From Neolentinus lepideus HHB14362 ss-1 (Eukaryota > Basidiomycota > Agaricomycetes > Gloeophyllales > Gloeophyllaceae): 64,000 nt of DNA. Position numbers and translations under genes: made by a program. The notes beneath the pieces are model-generated. The model saw nothing but the letters and a program-made list of their open reading frames with translations, did not search any database and was not told the DNA's origin. Positions 12,209-21,902 of the stretch are shown here, one piece after another. Each line of letters begins with the position of its first letter. Position 1 is the stretch's first letter. Location of the stretch: positions 604,572-668,571 of the forward strand of contig KV425556.1 in NCBI GenBank assembly GCA_001632425.1. Direction: 5' to 3'.

Positions 12209-13274
12209 TGTGAAAGGTTGTAGTGTTTAAAAGGATAAGTGTAGGATGGGTGTGCTCGGGGTAGATTGTGAAAATCTAAGGGATTGCTCACGATAGGTGC
12301 TGCCTTTTATCCGTCAGCGTGCACGCCATCCGAGACAGCCTCGACGAGCAAGGTTGTATCGGGAGGCGGGAGCGCGATGGACGGTAAACTGGTCGGTGGG
12401 TGTGTCGGACGGGAGCTGAACACAGCCTCGTATACTGAGACTATCGGACCGATCGGACCGACGCGTCAGTATGTGACACCACGTGACGTTAGTATGGTCA
12501 CAGCTTGAAGTCACGGCCGCTTGAGCCACAATAGACATTCTCGCATGTGGTTTGCAAGTGCAGGTAAGATACCTGCAGGGCCATATATACAGGATTAAAT
12601 CACTGCGCAAGTGATGAAAATTAGATAATCTCAGGTCAGTCGGTTCGACTCGCCAAGTTAGTTTTGCGGTCTCTACTATCTAGACCCTCAAATGCTTAAG
12701 ATGCAGTTTTCCACTACTAGGTATTTAACCCTGAATAGTCTGAAAAGATTAGAACCCAGCACAGTTCAAGACCCTCTAGCAACATTCTGAACCCTTGGGG
12801 AAGTGTTAGCGCTGATGTTGTTTTTGAGGATCTAACCGAGGAATGGCGATATCTTGGGGAGTGACTTGGGCTGGATAAGAGACGAATGACGTTATTTAAT
12901 TTACCTGGTGTAGGTACCATTTCTACGAAGAACGAAAGGACCGAAAACCCTACCGAAACAAAGCTTCAAGGTCTAATGCGTCATGGAGGCTTGCCTCTTC
13001 GACATGCTCAATTAAGGGCTCGATGTTTCCCTTTCCTTCCAGATACTTATTCAAGGCTACGTGTGAGAGCAACTTGTGTAAGTAAGAGCATGTGCATGAG
13101 GTCTGACAGCTTTTATCACCGCATTGACTGTATCGCACTTAGCCATGTCAGCTATGGGCGGAGCAACATGTTATAACTGTACGTCAGCAGTACTTGCTCT
13201 TGATTGCAATCACGTCCATCAAGAGGCAAGTACAAGACCCGAGTGACGGCAAGATATTCCCGTCACCTTTGGAC
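12209..13274. other. Intergenic, no intact gene seen
   Basis: Contains only short frames. A CACGTGACGT-containing site near 12490 could belong to the acidic-protein promoter. Nothing else is recognised before the aldo/keto reductase remnant. Confidence 0.5.
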
Positions 13275-14010
13275 AGAGCTTTACTGGGAAAGTGCTATCT
13301 TCCATCCGGTACATGGGAATAAGTCGCGCTCGAAGTCGCGGGACATAACATTCCAGGTGCCCTGACGGAAGGCGTCTTCCCCATTAGCCGCGTGTGCTGA
13401 TTTGCTTTCGAGACGATCCGTGCAGGAGTGTCGAAGACACCCTATTGAAACGGCAATTTAGAGACACCGATTCAGGTAGACAGTGGAATATGCGTGTGCT
13501 AGATAGTACAAGATGTCGACGCACTCTGTCCGAAGTTTGCGCAAGGAGCCCCGAACGCTAACGCGCATGGTTGCTGGTATAACTAGCCTTGATGTCAATG
13601 GAGTCGGTACCGCGTTTGTAGTTGGAGGTATACTAATAATATAATGTCACCATGGAGAAGTAAAAGGGCTCAGGAACATGATTATACGTACCTTGGTGGC
13701 GATAACGAGCTAGTATCGGATACCACGCGTCTCGGCCCACTCTCTGCTGAGGTCTCATCTTGGCTGCGCGACCATCAGTCTCATGTAAACGGCACTATCA
13801 GATAATCAGTAGGGGCATGTTCCACATACTGATGGTTGGCAGCGTCGGTGAAATTCCCTCCCACATCAAAGAAGGCGTCCAACAACTTGATTGATGACTT
13901 CTTGTCCAGGGTGTCCAAGCCGAGTTTGTCCCCAGTGCCACATTCACTGACATTCATTGCGCCGAATTGCAAAGGAGAGACATGAACACTGATCAGCGGT
14001 GGCCATCACG
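13275..14010 (-). pseudogene. Decayed aryl-alcohol dehydrogenase-type aldo/keto reductase
   Basis: Remains of a fungal aryl-alcohol dehydrogenase (aldo/keto reductase; NADPH-dependent aldehyde reduction). Segments in family order on the minus strand are VSPLQFGAMN (about 13975-14005), KSSIKLLDAFFDVGGNFTDAA (about 13835-13900), EWAETRGIR followed by an in-frame TAG and LVIATK (about 13690-13745), SLRKLRTECVDILYY (about 13510-13550) and GTWNVMSRDFERDLFPC (about 13300-13360). The internal stop, frame changes between segments and the missing C-terminal third show it is non-functional. Original introns are still visible, such as GTACGT after IATK, so it decayed from a genomic gene rather than a processed copy. 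Confidence 0.8.
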
Positions 14011-14973
14011 ATAGCGGCCAAGCTTGGCTTTCTGTTGTGAATGAGGATCCCAGAGAGGCACGGTGGTATGCTCAAGTGCATCGTTAAGGACTTTAAATCA
14101 GTGGAGTATGCATCGCTGGTGAAGCAGATGCTTCCGCAAAACTAGAAGCATCCACAGAAGGATTAATAGGGTCGACAAGAGGTCAACACAGCACAAGGCA
14201 TCACGACATCGACCATCGGGTTGTACCAGATATGGAGTGACTCCCTGTTCCACTCGCATACTGTAACAAGAGCCAATCAGTGTTCAGCCGCGAGACAGGG
14301 AAAAAGTTTACTCGTCGAGGATAAACGGATTCGACGGTGCTTCAGAAACTGGGCGATTGGAAACAGGTTCAGATTCACAATAGGGTGAATGGCAGGTAGT
14401 ATGCCAAGTACTCCTTCCAGCCAAACATATTCTAGCTGGAAGGATGGCGCAAAGAATGAAGGACAGACAGCCGGACACCGAAGCCAGATTGGAATGCCAG
14501 AGAAAATTTTAAGATATGGTCGCCTGCAGAAGAGAACCCTAATATGCACTTCAGCCAGTCTCTGGCCTGGAAAGTCACAGTCGCCGCTCCGGGACATGAA
14601 TGGTGCCCCATAGCCTTCAAGAAGTCCTTCTGCTTGAAAGCTATGGTCATCGTTGGTTCTGTAACTTTTCTAGTTCAGAAATATGCGCCGAACTAACTTC
14701 ATTCGAAAAGTAAAAGAGAGTTAACGGTGGGAGGACTTGAAGTAAAGTGGTGTGCTGAACTCGGAAATGAGGTGATACGGCCGGAAATTGCCCCAATCGG
14801 GACTGCTACTTCTCTGCTCTCATCGCACGAGACCACCCGACGACCCCGACCTACGTCCTCAACCCTCCGCCGCTGTCCTGCACGGCGAGCACGTCGCTGT
14901 ACACTAGCTCTCTCTTCACTTGGCGACATCTGGAGGCCTCAGTCACGACTTTACGCCGATTACGACCATAATC
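14011..14973. other. Intergenic, possible gene relics
   Basis: Minus-strand frames at 14277-14650 read as fragments that change frame repeatedly; no family could be assigned. The last 250 bp are presumed promoter and 5' UTR of the DUF4203-like gene. Confidence 0.4.
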
Positions 14974-16914
14974 ATGACCAACTCCACCGAGTCCTCGACC
15001 CTCATCTCTCTCCTACCCACAACGTCCTTTACCCTTGCTTACGCGCTACCATTGTTATTTCTTTCTCTACTGCTTACATATGCTGGTGCCTTCCTTACTC
15101 TCGATCGGACGAGGATGTTTGCCCCACGCGTAGATGCTATGGACTCAAAGACCCCTCCTTCGTATATCCCGACGAAGAAAAGGAAGTTCGTTTGGCTACT
15201 AGAAGGAGGCCTAGGTGGTCTGGCATCTGGCTATGCGTTTGGAGGTACGTGGCACGTCATGGTGAAAGTGTATCGTCATTCACAGGCGACCATCCACCCA
15301 GTCCACTTCTCCACCTTCCTTGCGCTCCTTATCCCGAACGTATCATCCTCGGCTGCACTGGGCCACAAGTCCTTCCTTGCAGTATGGGTCCTCTCCGCAA
15401 TAGCTACGACCCTTCTCGCGGGCCGCTGGAAATACGCCGCTCTCTTACTGTCCGGCATCTCAGGCGGGTCCGTCGTCTGATGTCCGTGCATTCATTGTCG
15501 TAGCTGATTTTCGCTCTCTGCCTATAATTTTCCATTAGCGCCACTCTCGCACTGTCCATCTCCGTTATTGCGCACCCTTCCCTCCGATCGCGCATCGTCC
15601 TCGCCTGCATCTTCGTCCCCCTCCTTACCATCTTGGTCGTTCTCCCCTTCCCCCGTGTCCAACACTGGTCCCTCCGCATTGCGTGCTCCTCCACAGGCGC
15701 GTTCGGTTTGGTCATCTCCATCGCTCTGCTCGCCGGTGTGACTCCTTGGGCGAATGTCTGGGAACGACTCTGGGTAAGCGACGGAGCCGGGTGGGGAGTC
15801 AGCAAAGAACAAGGCTTGAGTGCCGGGTACTGTCTTTTCTTGTGCAGTGGTGTGGCAGTGGACTGGCTACTCAAGAGGCAGCTCGGCGAGAACCCTGATC
15901 AGGTGCGCTACTATCTTAGTGTATCATCTGTCGCTACTAATTTACGCGATAAACTAGAAATGGGATAGCTATCTGGCCCAGTACACGAAATACCTGCCCA
16001 ACGCAAATGACCGTGCAGGGTACTTCCAGCCGCTGCACTCGGCGTGGGCAAAATGGTTTCATACCACCAGCGAGGACAAAGATCCCTTATTCCCTCCTTC
16101 CGCCTCCGACCACATCTCCTTCGCTGGCTCAACGTCTAAGCGCGATATCTCCTTACCCCCTTACTCACCTGGCCCCATGTCCGGAAAGCTGCACAAGGCG
16201 CAGTCCCTCAGCGTCATGGATCCCGAAGCCCAAGACGGCGTGTTCGAGTTCGAGCGTAAGCCTGCGTTCCTGCGGAAAGCGAGCTCGAAGAGCATCGGTT
16301 TCGGGAAACGGACAAGGGAAGCGATCAAGTTCCGCCCCCTTGCTGTAGAAGAGCTGTCCAGCGACTCTGAAGACGAGCGCGATCTCAAGAGCAAGCCATT
16401 GTCACCACTTCGTCGTACGGGCTTCGTCCTGCAAAAAACGCCCAGCACAGGGTCGGGGACGACAGCGGTCGACGAGATCGACGTGGAGAGAGAGAAGAAG
16501 GGGATTGCGAAAGCACTAGCAAGGGATGCGCCGGAGTACTCGGATTATGAAGAGGATGTCACTGTTAGTGTGGAGAAGGAAAGGATGGAGAGGGAGAAGG
16601 AGCGGGGACAGCCTGGGTGGAGTCCACATTTTATTCGGCGGGCGTCGCTGAAGACTTCGGCATCGGGATCGAAAGACGGCAGCAAACGCAGCGACTCTAC
16701 AGCTGTGGCGCCAGCGGGCGCGGTGCCCATGACGCCGTCGCTGATTAAAGCGCTGGATAGAATATCTGCGGCGCAGCATGCTGTATATGGTCCGAATGGA
16801 CCGTCGACGCCTGTTGCTGATGAAGGGTTGCCCAATCCGCAGCCGGATAAGGGCGCAAGATGGGAGGCGTTCTGGCGAGATGTCAAGGCGAAAGCTGGGC
16901 AGGAGAAGCGCTGA
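14974..16914 (+). CDS. Multi-pass membrane protein, DUF4203/TMEM198-like
   Basis: ATG at 14974 with three exons: 14974-15467, 15539-15902 and 15958-16914. All junctions keep frame and give about 604 residues. The N-terminal half is a chain of hydrophobic helices with Gly-rich turns (GGLGGLASGYAFGG, LSGISGG), as in DUF4203/TMEM198 proteins. A conserved tail segment, WDSYLAQYTKYLP, begins exon 3. The C-terminal half is cytosolic, charged and Ser-rich, with phosphorylatable patches (SSDSEDERD) and EYSDYEEDV, and ends in WEAFWRDVKAKAGQEKR. Animal TMEM198 has been linked to Wnt signalling, but no fungal role is established, so function is not assigned. It is followed 667 bp later by the pheromone receptor on the same strand. 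Confidence 0.75.
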
Positions 16915-17580
16915 TGTCCGCGATGTGGGTGAGAGATGATATTTATTGATTTGGTGGACTTGTGCGACGCTTTGTTACGAGTTCATGACCCTCACGACGT
17001 ATTTTTATTGCTGCTGAGTTACTGGTTGATCGTTGATAGTAGCTCGCATTTCTACCTGACTTATTACCTTACGGCAATTCCTTTGTAGATGGATCCCTGA
17101 GTATGTTTAATAGTCTGCTGATTGTATACTGCAGCTGGAAGATGAGCTGTCCTTTTACTTCCGACCACGGAGAGCGACTCACTGCGAGAGGTGTTCGATA
17201 GCCACGTTTTGCTGGAATTCCTAATCTAGGACAAGGCCACTCGTTTACGGCATCCGTCGACTCTGCTCTCGACCTGATTATCAACAAAGTACAAGGCCAA
17301 GCCTAAAATTGTATCGCTCTCCATATCATCATAAACAAAGTTGTCGGACAGATTGCGTCTATAACAGATGCCGGATGCCCCGCCTTGTTTTCGACGAGGC
17401 GTATGCCAAAGTAACATCCGAGAACGGTTACAAGGGTGGGGTTGCCTGCAGTTCTCCTGTTGACTCATAAAGATCCATGGCTCGTGGCTACGGTGTATTT
17501 CTCCTCTGCGACAACTATTCTTTGCCCCTGCCGCGCGTCCTCAACTAGCCCATCACTAATTTTGCAATTTGTTACACTCA
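16915..17580. other. Intergenic upstream of the receptor, no gene seen
   Basis: Both strands were scanned for a short ORF ending in a CaaX motif, as expected for a mating pheromone precursor next to a Ste3 receptor. None was convincing. The final part is presumed promoter and leader of the receptor. Confidence 0.4.
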
Positions 17581-19183
17581 ATGGCTGCGGACGTGCCCAA
17601 TTCTGTCTTTTCGGCTTTCTCGTTCATCGGATTTATTCTCGTACTGGTCCCATTTTATTGGCATAGAGAAGGTACGCCACCCTTTTTCATTCCTAAGATG
17701 ACGCTGACCATGAAACTAGCATGGAACACGGGCACATGTCTTTACATGGGGTGGACGGCGGTCCAGTTGCTGAACTTCTTCATAAATTCTGTAGTATGGA
17801 ACAACAATGCTATTAATTGGGCACCAATATGGTGCGACATCTGTGGGTGTCAATTGCTCAGGACTCAATCCGTAACCTCTCAACAATGTTCATCTATTCA
17901 GCTATACGGATATTCATCGGCTCAAGCGTAGCTATCCTTGCGGCATCATTATGTATCAATCGCCGACTGTATCACATTTCCAAGGTCCAGGCCGTCATAG
18001 TTACTAAGCAGGAGGTATTGAAGTCAATACTAATGCTATGCTCTCGTACTTATCACAGTCATAGAAACAACGAACCGTCCTCGTTGATCTGATCATCGGC
18101 CTAGGGATACCTATCTTACAGATGATTCTATGTAAGTTCATTTCCGAATGGCTACATAAATTTCTCATAATGTCCTAGCGTACATCGTGCAAGGTCATCG
18201 CTTCGACATTTATGAAGACATAGGATGCTATCCATTCATCTACAACACCTGGGTCGCTTACCCCCTCTCGAAGGTGTGGCCACTCGCTATCTCGATGGTA
18301 TCCGCGGTCTACTCAAGTAGGTCCTCATTTCCTCAGTTCCATCTGAACAATCTAACATGCCTCTTAGTTCTGTCCATTCGCGAATTCGCCAAACGCAAGG
18401 CCGAATTCAGCCAATTTATCTCTGTTCACAACAACCTCACCACGAGCCGCTACTTGCGTCTCATAGCCCTCGCCGGTGTCGAGGTCCTCTGCGGCATCCC
18501 TCTCTCCATATACTCTATCTGGCTTAATGTTACATACACCCCTGTCTACTCATGGACAGGGTGGGCGGACGTACACTTCGACTTCTCGCGCGTCCAGCAA
18601 GTGCCCGCACTCATCTGGCGCCTAGATCCGACTCTGCAGGCATCGCTTGAGTCGAGCCGGTGGTTTGCTGTGATCTGCGCGTTTGTTTTCTTTGCGTTCT
18701 TTGGGTTTGCGGATGAGGCTATCAGGCATTACAAGCTTGTTTACATTTTCATTGCCAAGCGCCTTGGACTCAATCCTGCATTCCCGGGTTCGAAGGCATC
18801 TGGATCCTCCGTGTATGTAGCTCAACACCGATGTCGCTACCTTGAAACTCACATTTCGTTCTAACAGCTTCGTCGGCTCGAAACCCAGGCCTCCACCCAT
18901 AAATACAAGCATGCGCGGACCCGCCAGCGTGACTCTGCCCATTTATCTTACCCGAAGCAGACAGCCGCGTCGAGGCTCAGACCTTTCCTTCTCTGACAAG
19001 CTCGACTCCGTTATTTTCATAGGCCCGGATCTCGACTCTCGGAAGGAGGGTCCCGCTCCCCACCCTTCTGAAGCACTGGAGCTGGAGTGGCCGGACATTC
19101 ACGTCTCCTCGCCTCAGTACGATCTTGATGTCCCGAGGTCGGTGAAGCCGTCACCGTACCTGGGTGCCAAGGAGATAGTATGA
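17581..19183 (+). CDS. STE3: Ste3-type mating-pheromone receptor (fungal class D GPCR)
   Basis: Seven-transmembrane receptor of the Ste3 family, which binds lipopeptide pheromones and signals through a G protein to the mating MAPK pathway. The start at 17581 gives MAADVPNSVFSAFSFIGF, the usual short N-terminus running straight into helix 1. Later landmarks are CLYMGWTAVQLLNFF, WAPIWCDIS, SLCINRRLYHIS (end of helix 3), the intracellular RTVLVDLIIGLGIPIL, YYIVQGHRFDI and, before helix 6, RYLRLIALAGVEVLCGIPLS. Six introns are inferred; those joining CDI-SIR, TKQE-KQR, IL-SYIVQ and YS-ILSIRE were checked and keep frame. The C-terminal tail is long and Ser/Pro-rich. It could be a mating-type (B locus) or a non-mating Ste3 paralogue; no pheromone gene was seen nearby. 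Confidence 0.88.
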
Positions 19184-19715
19184 ATCAGTCTCTGTTGCGT
19201 CGCAACCCTCCTTTAATATCTAGAACTCTGTAGCATATAAATACTGTCGCACTCGCTATTGTTGTCTTTCGTCACTCTTTGTAATCCATAGAATACTGTA
19301 GCATCAGCTCGAATGCCAAATACAACTAGTTGAAGTTGAACGTATCTGGATCGTGCATCATGATGTCGCGAGGTTTTCAATGCTATTTGGGTCTTCTTTT
19401 TTACAATGAGCATTGTAAAGTGTGCGCGCTAGACTCATCTTTCGATCAATGTCATTCCCGCATTGTTCCAGCTTTGTGAATCCATATGCATGTCGGTATT
19501 CAGTCGTACAAGGACCGGGCTGCGCAATGAGTCGCTGACGCAGACTCAGCATCCTGGAGGTTGTCGAAAGAGAACACTTAAGCCCATTGTGGCACAAGAC
19601 AAATACGGTCTTTAACGGGCAAAGCGAGTGGCGCCCAATGACATCGATGTGGGGAACACGTGGAGGGTAGTGTATTATATATAATCTATTAGAATGCGCC
19701 GCGCCAGTCCCCTCA
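19184..19715. other. Intergenic, no gene seen
   Basis: Presumed 3' UTR of the receptor and upstream flank of the next gene. Small hydrophilic frames show no motifs. Confidence 0.4.
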
Positions 19716-19931
19716 GCCAGTCACCAGCACACGACTGCAGTGGGGTAAGTCATTCATGGGTGCATACATCTTGCTCATGCTTCGTGCTCATGTATAGTAG
19801 TAGCCTCTGCTTCACAGGTAGTAGTAGTAATATAAGCCAGTTATAAGTACACGGCTAAGAGGTGAGTCACGCATGCATACATCTCGCTCAGGCTTAAGCG
19901 TGCTCATGTATATAGTAGCCTTTACTTCACA
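19716..19931 (+). repeat. Tandemly duplicated leader of about 100 bp
   Basis: Copy 1 (19716-19817) and copy 2 (19836-19931) share GCCAGT, a GGTAAGTCA/GGTGAGTCA block, GCATACATCT, GCTCATGTAT and a CTTCAC end. The second copy ends three bases before the ATG at 19934. Each copy contains a GTAAGT/GTGAGT near its start, and copy 1 ends in TTCACAG, so the unit looks like a 5'-UTR intron with flanks. Confidence 0.7.
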
Positions 19932-19933
19932 CC

Positions 19934-21193
19934 ATGTCGTCGCCCTCTTCGATCCTCAGCAGACATTGGCGCTTTCCGACCGACATATTCACCATCCTCC
20001 TACTCATCGGCGGCGATATCGTGCAAAAGGCGCTGGCACAGCTCTCCGGGCCATACATAGTACCTGTGGCCTTCTCATTCGGCTGGACAGCCTATGCTTT
20101 TGGTGCACTGATGGCGGCGGTAGGCGACGGGAAACTCATGCCAGAGACAGACTGTCCCTCCATTGTTGTGAATGTTCAGAATGGTTACGCCCGAGACAAT
20201 AAGTCCTGGGTTTTGGGACGGCTGCTTCGTGACCTGGAGGGCAAACACGTTGTCAAACAGCGAGGATCGCCGTTGTGGATCCGTGTATACAATGCATGTG
20301 ATCCAGGCCCCTTGAAAGGCATCGTGCTCTGCTCGTCTCGAGATCACATACGATTGACGGGATTCTCTGTCATGATTGCCCAGCTCACCATTTCAATTAT
20401 ACCTTGGGTAATCCATGGGAACTGGACCATATTTTTTGTCACGACTCTGGGTACCTTGCTTGTCCTTGTTCATGGTGCACTTCCACAATGGCGAAGGGAG
20501 AAATGGGCATGTCGTAGGCGGAACAAGACTGTGTGCTTGACAAGGGGAAATGGCAGTCGACTCGTTGCTGTTATACGGGGTTGCGATAACGGTCTTAACC
20601 TTGAAGACCTTGCCATGGGAAGAATATTCCTGGTCAAGGGCACGAGAGAGAGCTTGGCAGCTCTGGCACTGCTCTGGATTGCCCTGCTAATTACAGTTGC
20701 GGGGACAACATCAGATACTTGGTATCTGATGGGCATTGGTATCCTCGGCATGATACAGAATATTGCCGCCGCTGGGAGCAGCAGAACACCAGAAGAAGCC
20801 GGTATACCGCTCGAATTTGTGGACGAGATCTCAAGTCCAAAGGTGATGAAGACACTTCAGCAGTGTGAGGAAAGATATCCCAGTGTCGGTGCATGCCTTC
20901 TACCAATATTTTTTCCTGGAGAATTGCGCCCGGAAGAGGCGCTATGGTGGGCACAGAGAGGATCCAAAGAGCCTTCTGAGCAGGAACATACAGACACAAA
21001 TTCCAGAATAGATCCACAACCAGTTAGTGATGGCACACAAGAGGAGCAGAAAAATTTTGAGGAATTGTTGATGAGGTCCGAAAAGACCATTCACGCCGGA
21101 AACATTGATGAAAGTGCGGCGGACAGTACTCGGAGCGGTGTGCAAACAGAACAGGACTTCACTTGGTTGCGAGAAAAGGCGGGAAACAAGTGA
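19934..21193 (+). CDS. Single-exon membrane protein of unknown function, 419 aa
   Basis: ATG at 19934 in a CACCATG context opens an uninterrupted 419-residue frame. Helices near the N-terminus (TDIFTILLLIGGDIV, YIVPVAFSFGWTAYAFGALM) are followed by a soluble part with SWVLGRLLRDLE and PLWIRVYNACDPGPLKGIVL. Further membrane pairs follow (FSVMIAQLTISIIPWVIHG; SLAALALLWIALLITVAGT). The C-terminal tail is hydrophilic and acidic. The layout resembles large families of unannotated membrane proteins in mushrooms, but no named domain is recognised, so no function is proposed. Its promoter holds the duplicated leader listed just before. Lack of introns is unusual among its neighbours. Confidence 0.7.
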   Translation: MSSPSSILSRHWRFPTDIFTILLLIGGDIVQKALAQLSGPYIVPVAFSFGWTAYAFGALMAAVGDGKLMPETDCPSIVVNVQNGYARDNKSWVLGRLLRDLEGKHVVKQRGSPLWIRVYNACDPGPLKGIVLCSSRDHIRLTGFSVMIAQLTISIIPWVIHGNWTIFFVTTLGTLLVLVHGALPQWRREKWACRRRNKTVCLTRGNGSRLVAVIRGCDNGLNLEDLAMGRIFLVKGTRESLAALALLWIALLITVAGTTSDTWYLMGIGILGMIQNIAAAGSSRTPEEAGIPLEFVDEISSPKVMKTLQQCEERYPSVGACLLPIFFPGELRPEEALWWAQRGSKEPSEQEHTDTNSRIDPQPVSDGTQEEQKNFEELLMRSEKTIHAGNIDESAADSTRSGVQTEQDFTWLREKAGNK

Positions 21194-21902
21194 GAGTGAA
21201 TAGTATACAAGTTCATTTAATTAGAAGTGGAAACAAATAATAACATGTGAAGTACGAGAGAAGAGTCCAACAAATGAAAAGTGGTGACAAGAATAGAAGT
21301 GGCGGAGCCATATCGGGACAAGAGCACGTGATGCGCACGTTGGCGAGTGGCGAGGCTACATTAGGGTCGAGTGGCGTGTGGCTGGAATCCAGGATTACAA
21401 TTGAGTTAGTTAAGTTATACCTGTGTGTAACCAAGAGCCTCATATTGACTGCTCCCAGATGCATCATTGATATCGTATCGCAATCTAATGTTCAGTGATC
21501 CTTGCAAAGAGAGGTGTGAAATCAACAAAATCGATGACATGGTTCTGGTATTGGTGGAAACCCGGACTTCGAAGTATGCCTGTGAACTTCTGATACTATT
21601 TTGCAAGCCCGTTTATTACGGTGGTCGATGCGGCACCACTAAGCTACTTGGCTGTCATGGCACATCGACGAATGCAGCTTATTGAGTAATTAGTTATCGC
21701 CAATAATGACCGAACGAGTACGAGTGAGTCCTCCTTGTGAATACACTTGCGGGCCGTGTCAAAATGAGCTTAACATTAATTGCTAGGCGACTAAGTATGA
21801 CGCTGTCGACAGTGATAATAATATGTAAGTGCGAATGATATGTATACAGGAAATGCCGTTGTGTACAGGTATGTCAAGAAGAGATGTCCGAAATGCGGTT
21901 AA
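21194..21902. other. Intergenic with a tRNA-like remnant
   Basis: No protein gene is seen. A tRNA-like stretch lies at about 21555-21665 on the minus strand and is listed separately. Confidence 0.4.
21555..21665 (-). other. tRNA-like sequence with an A box (SINE-like or decayed tRNA)
   Basis: On the minus strand TAGCTTAGTGG matches the pol III A-box consensus exactly. It is followed about 75 bp later by CTTCGAAGTCC, a weak match to a B box. The arms between do not form a normal cloverleaf and the spacing is long, so it is not called as a functional tRNA gene. Confidence 0.25.

Noticed and set aside
12600..12670. Possible tRNA from GGTTCGACTC
   Set aside because: Only a B-box-like string; no A box at the right spacing and no cloverleaf.
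16915..17580. Pheromone precursor next to the Ste3 receptor
   Set aside because: No short ORF with a terminal CaaX box was found in either strand.
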